Shown piece after piece: positions 52,636-61,839 of a stretch of 64,000 nt of DNA (within the stretch, counting starts at the first letter, position 1; each line of letters starts with the position of its first letter). This stretch comes from Natronomonas sp. CBA1123 (lineage in GTDB: Archaea; Halobacteriota; Halobacteria; Halobacteriales; Haloarculaceae), in contig NZ_WPCC01000006.1 in the NCBI RefSeq assembly GCF_009741925.1, positions 48,997-112,996 on the forward strand, read 5' to 3'. A model generated the notes under the pieces. It saw nothing but the letters and a program-made list of their open reading frames with translations, made no database searches and was not told the DNA's origin. Position numbers and translations under genes: made by a program.

Positions 52636-53703
52636 TCAGCGGTGTCGGTCGAGAAACGCCGCAAGCCGACCCAAGCCCTCTTCGAGTTCCGCCGTCGGGA
52701 GCCCGTAGCCGATGCGGAACCGGTCGGGGGAGCCGAAGGCCTCACCCGGCGCGAGGACGACCGATTCCTCCTCGACCAGCCCCCGACAGAACGACTCCCC
52801 GCCGGCGAATCCCGCGGGCACCTCGACGAAGGCGTTGACGCCGCAGTCGGGGGCCGACCACGCGAGGCCGTGCTCGTCGAGGAACTCGGCGACGAGGGCA
52901 CGGTGGTCGGCCGCGAGGTCGCGGTTCGCTTCGAGCAACTCCTCGCGGCGTTCGAAGGCCTGTTCGGCGACGTGTTGGCCGAAGACCGGCGGCGCGATGG
53001 TCGTGTAATCCTTCCAGTTCGCGGCGGCGGCGACGACCTCGGGCGCGGCACACAGCCACCCGAAGCGCAATCCTTCCAGACCGAATGACTTCGAGACGCC
53101 CGCCGTCGAGACGCCATATCGGCCGAAACTCGCGACGGGGGGAAGTGGCTCCTCGGCCAGCAGTCGGTACACCTCGTCACACAGCAGGTACGTCCCGTTG
53201 TCCGCACACGCCTCGTAGATAGCCCGCATCGTCGCCTCGTCGTGGTATCGCCCCGTCGGATTGTTCGGGTTGTTGACCACCACGCAGTCGGTATCCGGCC
53301 GGAGCGCCTCCGTGACGGTATCGGCGTCGAGAGTCCACCCATCCTCCTCGAGCGGGACCTCCGTCACCGTCGCTCCCAGCGACGCCGGCAGTGCCGTCAG
53401 TGACCCGTAGGTCGGCGTGACGACGACGGCGTGGTTTTCGACCAACGCGAGGAAGGCCAGCAAGTTCGCCTCCTGTGTGCCGCAGGTGAACAGGGTCTCC
53501 TCGGCGCTCCGGCCGTGATGCTCGCCGACGGCGGCGCGAAACTCGGGGTCACCGGCCGTCGGGACGACGTAGCCGAGACTGCCGGGGTCGGTGTCGAAGC
53601 GACTCGCATCCAGCGGTCGGATGCCGCTTTCGGCGAGCATGATGTCGGCGTCGTATTCGACCTCCTCGAACCAGCGTTCGAGGGCAAAGGGTGGGATTTG
53701 CAT
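52636..53703 (-). CDS. Class I/II pyridoxal-phosphate aminotransferase
   Basis: A 355-aa fold type I enzyme. The PLP lysine is in STAGVSKSFGLEGLRFGW (about residues 202-219). The Asn and Asp cofactor contacts are VVNNPNNPTGRYHD and LLCDEVYRLL. The Arg binding the substrate carboxylate is probably in PDRFRIGYG near residue 332. No specific pathway partner is adjacent, so the amino-acid substrate is not assigned. It lies 42 bp upstream of the HAD gene on the same strand. Confidence 0.93.
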   Translation of the reverse strand: MQIPPFALERWFEEVEYDADIMLAESGIRPLDASRFDTDPGSLGYVVPTAGDPEFRAAVGEHHGRSAEETLFTCGTQEANLLAFLALVENHAVVVTPTYGSLTALPASLGATVTEVPLEEDGWTLDADTVTEALRPDTDCVVVNNPNNPTGRYHDEATMRAIYEACADNGTYLLCDEVYRLLAEEPLPPVASFGRYGVSTAGVSKSFGLEGLRFGWLCAAPEVVAAAANWKDYTTIAPPVFGQHVAEQAFERREELLEANRDLAADHRALVAEFLDEHGLAWSAPDCGVNAFVEVPAGFAGGESFCRGLVEEESVVLAPGEAFGSPDRFRIGYGLPTAELEEGLGRLAAFLDRHR

Positions 53704-53747
53704 ACTCAGTTATCCATTAGACAGCAGAAAAACACTCCGCCGTCTCC

Positions 53748-55475
53748 TCAGTTATCGTCGACCGTGACAGTCACTCGGCCGGACGCCTCTTCGACGAAGA
53801 CATCGCTGTCATCAAGGTCGAAATCGTCGAAGTCAGTATGATCACGCGGCGCACAACTCAGGCCGAACACTCCACAGAACTCCCACTCCTCGTCGTCGTA
53901 ATTGCTGGGTTCCAGCAGGTCAGCCCCACTGTCGGAGAGGATTCGGTTCGCGGCGCCGTTCGTCAGTTCGCCCCAGAACAACCGGTTGCCGTCCCTGTCG
54001 GTTACTTCGACAACGGCGGAGTCGTCGCTGCTATCGATGTTGCCGTTTCGGTCGTCGTCGACGAGCTGGTATTTAAAGGTGTACTGCTGGCTATCCGCTT
54101 GGATACGAAGGCTTCCCTGAAGTGTCAGGAAGTCATCGTCAACGCAGTTGATGGCACCGAGGAGACCACCGAGGAGGCCGCCACCGTCGCCCAAGAGCAG
54201 ACACTTCTCTTCGCTGTTGGGGACCATCTGTCCTTCCAAGAGCGTCAGCGACTCGATGTCACCCATTCCGGGTCGGTACTGCCCAGAGGTGTAGGCGGCG
54301 AACGTTGGCGTTCCGCCAGCACCGGCACCGCCGACGACGCGACTGGTTGTTTCGTAATCAGGGGTGCCGTCGTCGATTTTTGCAGTCACCTGGGTGACCC
54401 CTATTTCCGCATGTTTAACGCCAAAGATAGCCTCTCCACTATCGTCCGTCGTCACCGACGACGCAGTGAGCACTCCGGGACCTGTTCTGTTCAGAGAGAT
54501 TGACGCACCAGAAACCGGATTCCCGTACTCGTCGCGAACGGTAACAGTGAACGTCTGCCCGTTGGACGCGGTGACGCCACCCGCCGGCCGCATCGTAACG
54601 TACGTGCCGTCGGCCGAAGACGGCTCTTCGAGACTCACTTTCGTCACCCGGAAGTCGTAGCTCTCGACGCTCTCGTTGAGTTCGATTTCGACGGTGTTCA
54701 CCCGAGCATCACACGGCGGGTCGCTCCCGTCGCCACACGTCACCTCGGTGTCGTTGATGTTCGGGTTCTCGGCGGCAATCTCGTCCCACGCGGACTCGCT
54801 TCGAACGGTCGGGAGTTCGATGCTCGCGTCGTCTTCGGGCGTCACGGAGTGATACTCGGAGTTCGTGCTGACCGGTTCCAGCGACACGTCGTGGACGCTG
54901 GCCTGTTGGTCCACGTCGCCGTCGAACAGAACGATATCGATTTGGTCGCCGTCGACGACTTCGCCGCCGACCGAACTGGCGTACGAGCCGTTGCCGGACT
55001 CGTGGACACCGACGCCGTTCGCCAGGTAGTACGTCTCCTCGGTCCGGATGTAGTTGTAGGAGGGTTCGAGCGCGAGCAGGCGCGTCTCGAACGTCCGGTC
55101 GGTGCCGTTCCAGTACTGCTCGTAGGAGGTCTCCAGACCCGCTATCGAGACCTCGTGTTCGGCAGTCGTCGATAGCCGACTCTTCGGCGGTGGCGCGTTG
55201 ATACCCAACGCCCTATCGGGGTAGTCGGGAGCGCCCTGAACCGTTTCGGAGGCGGAGGCGCCGCTGGCTGCCACGTCCATCGTCGTCGACCGCAGTTCCG
55301 AAACTTCGCCGTCCAGCGATTGGCTGTAACTCGATTCGACCTCGGCGTTCTGGTGGGGGACCACGTCGGATTGATAGATTGCAAACGTCGTCATGACGAG
55401 GGCGAACATCAGGACGAACCCCAACACCGCAGAGACGCCACGTTGGTCGTCGACGAACGACCCATCTCCCCTCAT
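53748..55475 (-). CDS. Pilin-like surface protein with Ig-like domain (paralogue), 575 aa
   Basis: The N-terminus DDQRGVSAVLGFVLMFALVMTTFAIYQ (residues about 9-34) is a pilin-like leader or anchor, followed by VVPHQNAEVES, the same motif found in the protein at 42065. A beta-rich region to about 290 precedes an Ig-like unit (about 300-385, VTVRDEYGNPVSGASISLNRTG). A Gly-rich stretch, paired cysteines and an acidic region complete the protein. A GATATTAC element about 30 bp upstream supports a start at 55475 or the GTG at 55484. A membrane or pilus-like cell-surface role is inferred. Confidence 0.72.
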   Translation of the reverse strand: MRGDGSFVDDQRGVSAVLGFVLMFALVMTTFAIYQSDVVPHQNAEVESSYSQSLDGEVSELRSTTMDVAASGASASETVQGAPDYPDRALGINAPPPKSRLSTTAEHEVSIAGLETSYEQYWNGTDRTFETRLLALEPSYNYIRTEETYYLANGVGVHESGNGSYASSVGGEVVDGDQIDIVLFDGDVDQQASVHDVSLEPVSTNSEYHSVTPEDDASIELPTVRSESAWDEIAAENPNINDTEVTCGDGSDPPCDARVNTVEIELNESVESYDFRVTKVSLEEPSSADGTYVTMRPAGGVTASNGQTFTVTVRDEYGNPVSGASISLNRTGPGVLTASSVTTDDSGEAIFGVKHAEIGVTQVTAKIDDGTPDYETTSRVVGGAGAGGTPTFAAYTSGQYRPGMGDIESLTLLEGQMVPNSEEKCLLLGDGGGLLGGLLGAINCVDDDFLTLQGSLRIQADSQQYTFKYQLVDDDRNGNIDSSDDSAVVEVTDRDGNRLFWGELTNGAANRILSDSGADLLEPSNYDDEEWEFCGVFGLSCAPRDHTDFDDFDLDDSDVFVEEASGRVTVTVDDN

Positions 55476-55571
55476 AGGGCGCACGCTTCGCTAGTGACAC
55501 TGTAATATCTTGTATCGATTTCCGGTTATAACCCACCATTTATAATGAGTGCCTCGTAGCGGCGCGAATCG

Positions 55572-57233
55572 TCACTTCTCGTCGCGCTGCTCTCGGAGGC
55601 TCTGCCGCGTGAACTGTGGCGTCGCTCGGATTCCCTTCCGTGTTCGGAACGACCGCCACAGGAGCGCCGCGACTGGAATCGAGATGGCGGCCGCGACGAG
55701 CGACGCCTCCAGCGTCGAGAAGGCGTACAGCACCGCCGACGCCATCACGGTTGCCGACAGCAGCCCGCCCAGAATCAACCGCTTTGCGAGCGTGTCGAGG
55801 GCGCGTTCGTCGTCGGAAATCTCCAGTTGGACGGTCACGTCGCCACGTTCGACGCGGTCGAGCGTGTTCTCCAGTTTCGGCGGGACGCGAACCATCGACT
55901 CGCCGAAATCGCGGGCTTCGGTCACCCGGTCCTCGATGAACCCGCGGGCGCTCTCCTCGATGAACCCCTGTTCGCGGAGGTAGTCGGTCGCCACCTCGAT
56001 GAAGTCGAAGTCCTCGTCGAGGGTGACACAGACGCCCTCGACGACCGTCGCCACCCGCAACACCAACGCGAGGTTCGGCGGCAGCCGGAGCGGGAACTCG
56101 TAGATTGTGTCCTCGACCTGCTGGATGATTTGCTGGACGCGGTACTGTTCGATGTCCTCTCCCCGGGCGTCGGCGATGGCCAACTCCATGACGTTCGCCA
56201 TCACCTCGCGGTCGGCCTGCGGACTGAGCGTCCCCATCTCGACGAGGGTGTCGAGGATGTCGTCGATGTCCTGTCGGGCGATAGCCATGTAGAAGTCGAT
56301 TATCTTCTCCTGGATGAACGGGTCGACCCGTCCGGACATCCCGAAGTCGTAGAAGACGATGGTGCCGTCGTCCTGAACCGCGAGATTTCCGGGGTGTGGG
56401 TCGGCGTGGAAGACGCCGTCCTGAACTATCATCTGGAGGTAGACGCGCTGGAGCGTCTCCGCGAGCGTGGTTCGGTCGAGACCGAGGCTGTCGAGGTTGT
56501 CGATTTGGGAGATTTTCGTCCCACCGACGTACTCCATCGTGAGTACGCGCTTGCTGGATAACTCCGGGAGCGCGACGGGAACCCGAACCTTGGGGTTGTC
56601 GGCGAGGTTCCCGCCGATTTCTTCGAGCATTCGGCGCTCCCGCTCGTAGTTCATCTCTTCGCGGATGGTCCGTTCGAACTCGTCGGCGAGCGTCTCCAAG
56701 GAGAACGACCGCGTGTCGTCGACGAACTGCATCAGTATCGGCAGCGACCACCGGATGACCCGGAGGTCGGCTTCGACGAGGTCCTCGATGCCGGGCCGGC
56801 GAATCTTCACCGCCACCTGCTGGTCGTCGAGGGAGGCGATGTACACCTGTCCGAGACTCGCGCCGCTTATCGCCTCGGTGTCGAACTCGTCGAACGTCGT
56901 CTCCACGGGACCGATGTCCTCCTCGAAAATCTGCTTCGCTTCCCGCCAGTCGGCCGGGGGGACGTCGTCCTGTAGGCTCTCGAACTCCTCGACGTACTCC
57001 GGGGGGAGGATATCGGGCCGCGTCGACAGCAACTGCCCGAGTTTGATGAACGTCGGGCCGAGGGTGAGGAGGGAGTTCAACAGCGCCTGGGCGCGTTTCC
57101 GTCGGGTTTCCGCCGTGACTCGGCGGCCGGAGCCGAACAGGAAGAATCGCTTTCGGTCCCGTGCGTACGCCAAGAGCAGCGGCAGGAACTGGTAGGCGAC
57201 GACGACGAACCGCCGATAGACGCGAAAGTTCAC
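55572..57233 (-). CDS. ABC1/AarF/UbiB family atypical kinase
   Basis: A 553-aa protein-kinase-like membrane protein. Family hallmarks in order: KxGQ in FIKLGQLLSTRPD (residues 64-67), the Ala-rich nucleotide loop SGASLGQVY (about 118-126), QVAVKIRRPG, the metal and catalytic region HADPHPGN (about 269-276) and YDFGMSG. C-terminal hydrophobic segments (about residues 497-530) anchor it. Relatives support quinone or lipid metabolism, probably as ATPases; the target here is unknown. Confidence 0.93.
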   Translation of the reverse strand: MNFRVYRRFVVVAYQFLPLLLAYARDRKRFFLFGSGRRVTAETRRKRAQALLNSLLTLGPTFIKLGQLLSTRPDILPPEYVEEFESLQDDVPPADWREAKQIFEEDIGPVETTFDEFDTEAISGASLGQVYIASLDDQQVAVKIRRPGIEDLVEADLRVIRWSLPILMQFVDDTRSFSLETLADEFERTIREEMNYERERRMLEEIGGNLADNPKVRVPVALPELSSKRVLTMEYVGGTKISQIDNLDSLGLDRTTLAETLQRVYLQMIVQDGVFHADPHPGNLAVQDDGTIVFYDFGMSGRVDPFIQEKIIDFYMAIARQDIDDILDTLVEMGTLSPQADREVMANVMELAIADARGEDIEQYRVQQIIQQVEDTIYEFPLRLPPNLALVLRVATVVEGVCVTLDEDFDFIEVATDYLREQGFIEESARGFIEDRVTEARDFGESMVRVPPKLENTLDRVERGDVTVQLEISDDERALDTLAKRLILGGLLSATVMASAVLYAFSTLEASLVAAAISIPVAALLWRSFRTRKGIRATPQFTRQSLREQRDEK

Positions 57234-57325
57234 CGGGGAGACACCTCACCGAACCGGCCGCTCGACGACCGGAAGGGTCGCAGACGTACGGGGGACGCCG
57301 TAGTGATAAGAGTGGAGTACACGCG

Positions 57326-57673
57326 TCAGGAGATGGGAATCCGCTGGCCGCTCTCTTCGGTGGATTTGGGGAGCCGCAGCGTGAGGACACCACGCTCCAT
57401 CTCACCGGATGCGTCGGCGCCCGAAACGTCGGGCGGCAACGGCAGTTCGGCGTCGAGGAACAGCGAGCGCTCCTCGGTCACGTAGCGAAAGGAGGTCGGC
57501 AGCGACTTCTCGCGTCGCGCCTCGATGCGGAGTCGGCCGTCGTCGAGTGTCACGTCGAGGGTGTCGGCCGTCGCACCGGGGAGGTCGACGACGAGTAGAT
57601 AGGCATCGTCGCTCTCCAGTAAGTCGGCGAACACCGTCTCCGGGAGCTCGCCGAGTGCCTCACGCAGTTGCAT
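57326..57673 (-). CDS. Small heat shock protein Hsp20 / alpha-crystallin family
   Basis: A 115-aa cytosolic chaperone. The alpha-crystallin core (about residues 18-115) includes YLLVVDLPGATADTLDVTLDDGRLRIEA and the signature GEMERGVLTLRLPKS near the end, ending in the IPI tail (GQRIPIS) that docks between subunits. The flanking arm is short. The start at 57673 is the best ATG. Transcribed towards the ABC1 kinase with a 92-bp gap. Confidence 0.92.
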   Translation of the reverse strand: MQLREALGELPETVFADLLESDDAYLLVVDLPGATADTLDVTLDDGRLRIEARREKSLPTSFRYVTEERSLFLDAELPLPPDVSGADASGEMERGVLTLRLPKSTEESGQRIPIS

Positions 57674-57825
57674 ACGGCGGGGTACGCCCGCCGGCGCGTT
57701 AAAGCCCTCGGTGGCGGTGATTCGGCTATCGACGCCCACTGTTCGTCGTCCGTGACCGACGGGTGTCGGTCTCGCCGTTGTGCGGGGCGCGACCCTTTTT
57801 CACCTTGCCGGCCTCAGAGTTCGGT

Positions 57826-59034
57826 ATGAGCGACGTACGCGAAACAGGGTTCAAACAGCGCACCCGCGTGGCCGACGCCCGCGAGCGCTTACTCGACGTG
57901 GACCCCCTAGACAGAACCGAGCGCGTCCCCCTTTCGGTGGCGGACGGCCGGACCCTCTCCGAACCCATCGACGCCGCCCGAAACGTTCCCCACTACGCAC
58001 GCGCCGCGATGGACGGGTGGGCAGTGCGCGCCGAGGACACCTTCGGCGCCTCCGACCGCTCACCGGCGATACTCCGACCCGCGGAGTCGGCCGGGCCGAA
58101 CGCCGCCGTCCGCGTTCACACCGGCAGCGAACTTCCCGAGGGTGCCGATTCGGTCGTGATGGTCGAACAGACGGAGAAGCTAGCCGGTGAACTCGAAGTG
58201 TTCGACGCCGTCGCCGAAGGCGAAAACGTCGCCCCCGTCGGCGAGGACGTCGAGGCCGGCCAGCGGCTCTACGAACCCGGCCATCAGCTCCGCCCCTCCG
58301 ACCTCGGGCTGTTGAAGGCCATCGGCATCGACACCGTGGAGGCGGTCGCTCACCCTGAGGTGGCCGTCGTCCCGACCGGCGAGGAACTCGTCCAGGCCGA
58401 CCCCGACCCGGGCGAGGTCATCGAGACGAACCGATTTACCGTCTCGCGACTCGCCGAGCGCTGGGGTGCCGACGTGACACGGCGGAACATCGTCACCGAC
58501 GACCACGAGGCGCTCCGCGTCGCCGTCGAACGCGACCTCACCCGCGACGTGGTGGTCACGACCGGTGGCTCCTCCGTCGGCGAGCGCGACCTCATTCCCG
58601 AAGTCGTCGAGGAACTCGGCGAAGTGTTCGTCCACGGAGTCGCCCTGAAACCGGGCCATCCGGTCGCACTCGGCCGCGTAGAGGACACGACGGTCGTGAT
58701 GTTACCCGGCTACCCCGTCGCCGCTATCGTCAACGCCGTCCAGTTCCTCCGACCGCTCATCAAACACCTCGGTCGGATGCCGAGGAACCCGATTCCGACT
58801 CGTGAGGCCAGACTGACCCGGAAGATACGGAGCGAACCCGGCGTTCGGACGTTCGTCCGAGTGAAGCTCGAAGAGTCCGATGACGAATTCGAAGCGACGC
58901 CGACACGGGCCAGCGGGTCGGGCATCCTCTCCAGTGTCGCCCTTGCCGATGGGTGGGTCGTCGTCGAGGAGAGCCGCGAAGGGGTACCGGAGGGCGAAAC
59001 CGTGACCGTCGAGGACTGGGAGTACAATGCGTAG
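57826..59034 (+). CDS. moeA: Molybdopterin molybdenumtransferase MoeA (first copy)
   Basis: Inserts molybdate into adenylylated molybdopterin, 402 aa. Recognisable segments: ARAAMDGWAVRAED in domain III (about residues 58-71), GSELPEGADSVVMVEQTE, the VVVTTGGSSVGERDLIPEVVEELG loop of the catalytic domain (about 245-268), and LPGYPVAAIVNAVQFLRP (about 292-309). Its last 8 bp overlap the second moeA gene, so the two are translationally coupled. Confidence 0.95.
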   Translation: MSDVRETGFKQRTRVADARERLLDVDPLDRTERVPLSVADGRTLSEPIDAARNVPHYARAAMDGWAVRAEDTFGASDRSPAILRPAESAGPNAAVRVHTGSELPEGADSVVMVEQTEKLAGELEVFDAVAEGENVAPVGEDVEAGQRLYEPGHQLRPSDLGLLKAIGIDTVEAVAHPEVAVVPTGEELVQADPDPGEVIETNRFTVSRLAERWGADVTRRNIVTDDHEALRVAVERDLTRDVVVTTGGSSVGERDLIPEVVEELGEVFVHGVALKPGHPVALGRVEDTTVVMLPGYPVAAIVNAVQFLRPLIKHLGRMPRNPIPTREARLTRKIRSEPGVRTFVRVKLEESDDEFEATPTRASGSGILSSVALADGWVVVEESREGVPEGETVTVEDWEYNA

Positions 59035-60907
59035 AAAGGAGTTCCGCGATTTGGCCAACCCCGACGAGGCCCACGACGCCATCGGCTCGCTGGACCTCCG
59101 GGCAGAGGACGAGACCGTCCCGCTCCGAGAGGCGCGCGGCCGCGTGCTGTCCGAGCGCATCGACGCCGTCCTCGACGTTCCGGGATTCGACCGCGCGAGC
59201 GTCGACGGCTACGCGCTGAACGCCGCCGACACCTTCGGTGCCGACGAGGCCGACCCCGTCGAGTTGGAGTTGGTCGGCGAGGTCCACGCCGGCGCCGAAC
59301 CCGACCTGGAGGTGGGAGACGGCGAGTGTGCCGAAATCTCGACCGGTGCCGTCCTCCCGCCGGGCGCCGACGCGGTGGTGATGGTCGAGCGCACCGACAC
59401 CAACGGCGAAACCGTCCTCGTCCGCACCTCGTTGGCGCCGGGCGACCGCGTGATGTTCGCGGGTGCCGACGTGGCCGCCGGCGAGCGGGCCCTCGGCCCC
59501 GGAACCGTGTTGACACCGCGGGAAATCGGCTTGCTGTCCGCCCTCGGTGTCGACGAAGTGCCGGTCCGTGGGAAGCCGACCGTCGGCATCATCTCGACCG
59601 GCGACGAACTCGTCCGTCCCGGCGAACCGCTGGACAGCGATTCGGGCGAAATCTACGACGTGAACAGCTACACGACGGCGACGGCAATCGAGGAGGCTGG
59701 CGGCGAGGCACGGCTGTATCCCCACGCCGGCGACGACTACGAGGCGATGGAGTCGGTGCTCCGGGAGGCTGCAAGCGAGTGTGACCTCGTCCTTTCGTCG
59801 GGGTCGACCTCGGCGTCGGCCGTCGACGTCATCTACCGCGTCGTCGAGGAGACGGGCGAACTCCTGCTGCACGGTGTCGCGGTCAAGCCCGGCAAGCCGA
59901 TGCTCGTCGGGCGGTTGGACGGGAGCGCGTACATCGGCCTGCCCGGCTACCCGGTTTCGGCGCTGACCATCTTCCGGACGTTCGTCGCGCCCGCAGTGCG
60001 CCACGCCGCGGGACTACCGGAACCGCGAACCGCCACCGTCACCGGCGAGATGGCCGTCCGGGAGCGATACAGTGAGGGGCGACTGCGATACATGCCCGCC
60101 GGTATAGTCGAGGACGGCGACGGAAACACGCTCGTCTACCCGGTCGACAAGGGTAGCGGCGCGACGACGAGTCTCGTCGAAGCCGACGGCGTCGTCGCCG
60201 TCGACCCCGACGTGGAGTACCTCGATTCGGGCGAAGAAGTCGAGGTGCAGTTGTTCTCCGCGGACGTTCGCCCGCCCAGTCTGTTCGGCGCCGGCGAGGA
60301 CGACCCCGCGCTCTCGCGACTGTTGGACCGAGTCGAGCGCCCGCGGTATCTCGGCGTCGGCAGCCGACAGGGGCTGCGACGGCTCCGAGACGGCGTCACC
60401 GACGTGGCCGTCGTCTCGGGCGACGCCGACCCCGACCACGCGACCGAGCTTGACGGCTGGTCCCGGGAGTGGGGGCTGGTCGTCCCGGCCGATAACCCCG
60501 ACGAGGTCGACGGCCTCGCCGACCTCGTCGACCGAGAGCTACGGTTCGTCAACCGAACGACCGACTCCGGGCTGCGGACCACCCTCGGCGACGCCGTCGC
60601 CGACCTCGCCGAGGAGCGCGGCGTCGACCGCCACGACCTCGTGGAGGCCATCGACGGCTTCGAGTTCGCCGTCCGTGCCCACGAATCGCCCGCACGGAAG
60701 GTCCTCGCCGGGAAGGCCGACGCCGGCCTCGGGTTGGCCGCGACCGCCGACGCACTCGGGATGGGATTCGTCCCCTGCGGCACCGAGACGGTTCGGGTGT
60801 ACGGAAGCGACGACCGCCTCGAAAAACCGGGAGTCGAGCGGTTGGCGGCAGTCATCGATGACGGCGCTTCGGTCATCGAGTCGCTGCCCGGCTACGACTC
60901 GCAGTAG
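59027..60907 (+). CDS. moeA: MoeA-type protein fused to a periplasmic-binding-like C-terminal domain
   Basis: A 626-aa protein. Residues 1-410 are a second full MoeA, with DRASVDGYALNAAD, GAVLPPGADAVVMVERTD, SSGSTSASAVDVIYRVVEE and LPGYPVSALTIFRTF. Residues about 430-626 resemble a substrate-binding (PBP-like, ModA/ModE-type) domain: RPRYLGVGSRQGLRRLRDGVTDVAVVSG, VVPADNPDEVDGLADLVDRELRFVNRTTDSGLR and AGKADAGLGLAATADALGMGF. The fusion is known in archaea. It may supply or sense molybdate or tungstate. Start overlaps moeA by 8 bp. Confidence 0.93.
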   Translation: MRRKEFRDLANPDEAHDAIGSLDLRAEDETVPLREARGRVLSERIDAVLDVPGFDRASVDGYALNAADTFGADEADPVELELVGEVHAGAEPDLEVGDGECAEISTGAVLPPGADAVVMVERTDTNGETVLVRTSLAPGDRVMFAGADVAAGERALGPGTVLTPREIGLLSALGVDEVPVRGKPTVGIISTGDELVRPGEPLDSDSGEIYDVNSYTTATAIEEAGGEARLYPHAGDDYEAMESVLREAASECDLVLSSGSTSASAVDVIYRVVEETGELLLHGVAVKPGKPMLVGRLDGSAYIGLPGYPVSALTIFRTFVAPAVRHAAGLPEPRTATVTGEMAVRERYSEGRLRYMPAGIVEDGDGNTLVYPVDKGSGATTSLVEADGVVAVDPDVEYLDSGEEVEVQLFSADVRPPSLFGAGEDDPALSRLLDRVERPRYLGVGSRQGLRRLRDGVTDVAVVSGDADPDHATELDGWSREWGLVVPADNPDEVDGLADLVDRELRFVNRTTDSGLRTTLGDAVADLAEERGVDRHDLVEAIDGFEFAVRAHESPARKVLAGKADAGLGLAATADALGMGFVPCGTETVRVYGSDDRLEKPGVERLAAVIDDGASVIESLPGYDSQ

Positions 60908-60938
60908 GTTTTTGTCGGCACGGGTTGCATGATTCGGT

Positions 60939-61145
60939 ATGTCCTGTGCCCACGAACTCGATGCCGAGTACCTGTATCCGGGCGACACCGACGTGTTGGA
61001 GATTTACGAAGGGGACGACGGCGTTCACGTGACGCTGGCGCTCGCCTGTCCGGAGTGCGGCGAAGCGCTCGAAATCGACACGGCCGTCGAGAGCGTCGAC
61101 GAGGGCGACTTCGAGTTGCCGCTCGACGACGAACTGTACGATTAA
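60939..61145 (+). CDS. Small CPxCG zinc protein, 68 aa
   Basis: Acidic 68-residue protein starting MSCAHELDAEYLYPGDTDV, with the knuckle CPECGEAL near residues 37-44 and another pair formed by the early Cys and His (C3, H5). It resembles the haloarchaeal CPxCG small zinc proteins. It lies 31 bp after the fused moeA in the same direction, so it may be cotranscribed and could belong to molybdenum-cofactor metabolism. Overlaps the HAD gene on the other strand by 4 bp. Confidence 0.75.
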   Translation: MSCAHELDAEYLYPGDTDVLEIYEGDDGVHVTLALACPECGEALEIDTAVESVDEGDFELPLDDELYD

Positions 61146-61765
61146 ACGAGGTCGTCGACGCGGTCGACGCGGTGGTCGCCGACGACACACAGGCCACGTC
61201 GGTCGTGGCCGTGGCGTTCGACGTGTGCGCCGTCGAGGCCGGCGTTCCACGCAGCACCCACGTCGTGGGGGCCGTCGCCGACGAGGACGCCGTCGCCGTC
61301 GGCGCCGACCGACGACAGCGCCATGTTGACGGGTTCGGGGTCCGGTTTCCAGCCAGTCTCCTCGGTACAGCAGACGACCGCATCGAACCAGTCACCGATG
61401 TCGACCGCGTCCAACACCGGGTCGGTGAGGTACTCCTGACAGTGCGTGACGAGCACCGTCGGCGAATCGAGGTCCCCGACCACCTCGGCGTCGTCGTAGA
61501 GGTACGTCGCGTCGGCGCGCGCCTCGGGGTCTTCCTCCTGGTGGAACGCCTCCCAGAACGTCTCGACGTCGACGCCCCACTCGGAGAGTTGCTCGTTGCG
61601 AACGCCGCCCAAGCCGTGCCACACCGCCTCGGCCTCCCGTTCGGAGAAGTCGTAGCCGACCCGGTCGCCGACGCGGTCGAACACGTCGTGGACGTAGTCC
61701 GGTTCTACGTCGACGAGGGTGCCGTCGAGGTCGAACACCCAGTGGTCGTAGGACGGGACGCTCAT
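61142..61765 (-). CDS. HAD-superfamily hydrolase (phosphoglycolate-phosphatase-like)
   Basis: A 207-aa hydrolase. Motif I is VFDLDGTLVDVEPDY near residue 10. The helical cap runs from about 20 to 85. Motif II is VLVTHCQEYL. The Lys motif is TGWKPDPEPVNMAL, and the final acidic motif is LVGDGPHDVGAAWNAGL. The ATG at 61765 is chosen because sequence upstream overlaps the LWR-salt gene. The substrate is unknown. Confidence 0.88.
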   Translation of the reverse strand: MSVPSYDHWVFDLDGTLVDVEPDYVHDVFDRVGDRVGYDFSEREAEAVWHGLGGVRNEQLSEWGVDVETFWEAFHQEEDPEARADATYLYDDAEVVGDLDSPTVLVTHCQEYLTDPVLDAVDIGDWFDAVVCCTEETGWKPDPEPVNMALSSVGADGDGVLVGDGPHDVGAAWNAGLDGAHVERHGHDRRGLCVVGDHRVDRVDDLV

Positions 61766-61839
61766 GGGTTCCAGCGTAGGTGAGTACCGAATAAGTGCTT
61801 TCTGGAGGCGTTGGTTGCTGATGTCGACGCCGGCGGTGG

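Noticed and set aside
55540..57405. 621-codon open frame overlapping the ABC1 kinase on the same strand in another frame
   Set aside because: Its product is an Arg/Pro-rich composition typical of out-of-frame GC-rich DNA, while the other frame encodes a complete UbiB-type kinase with all motifs.
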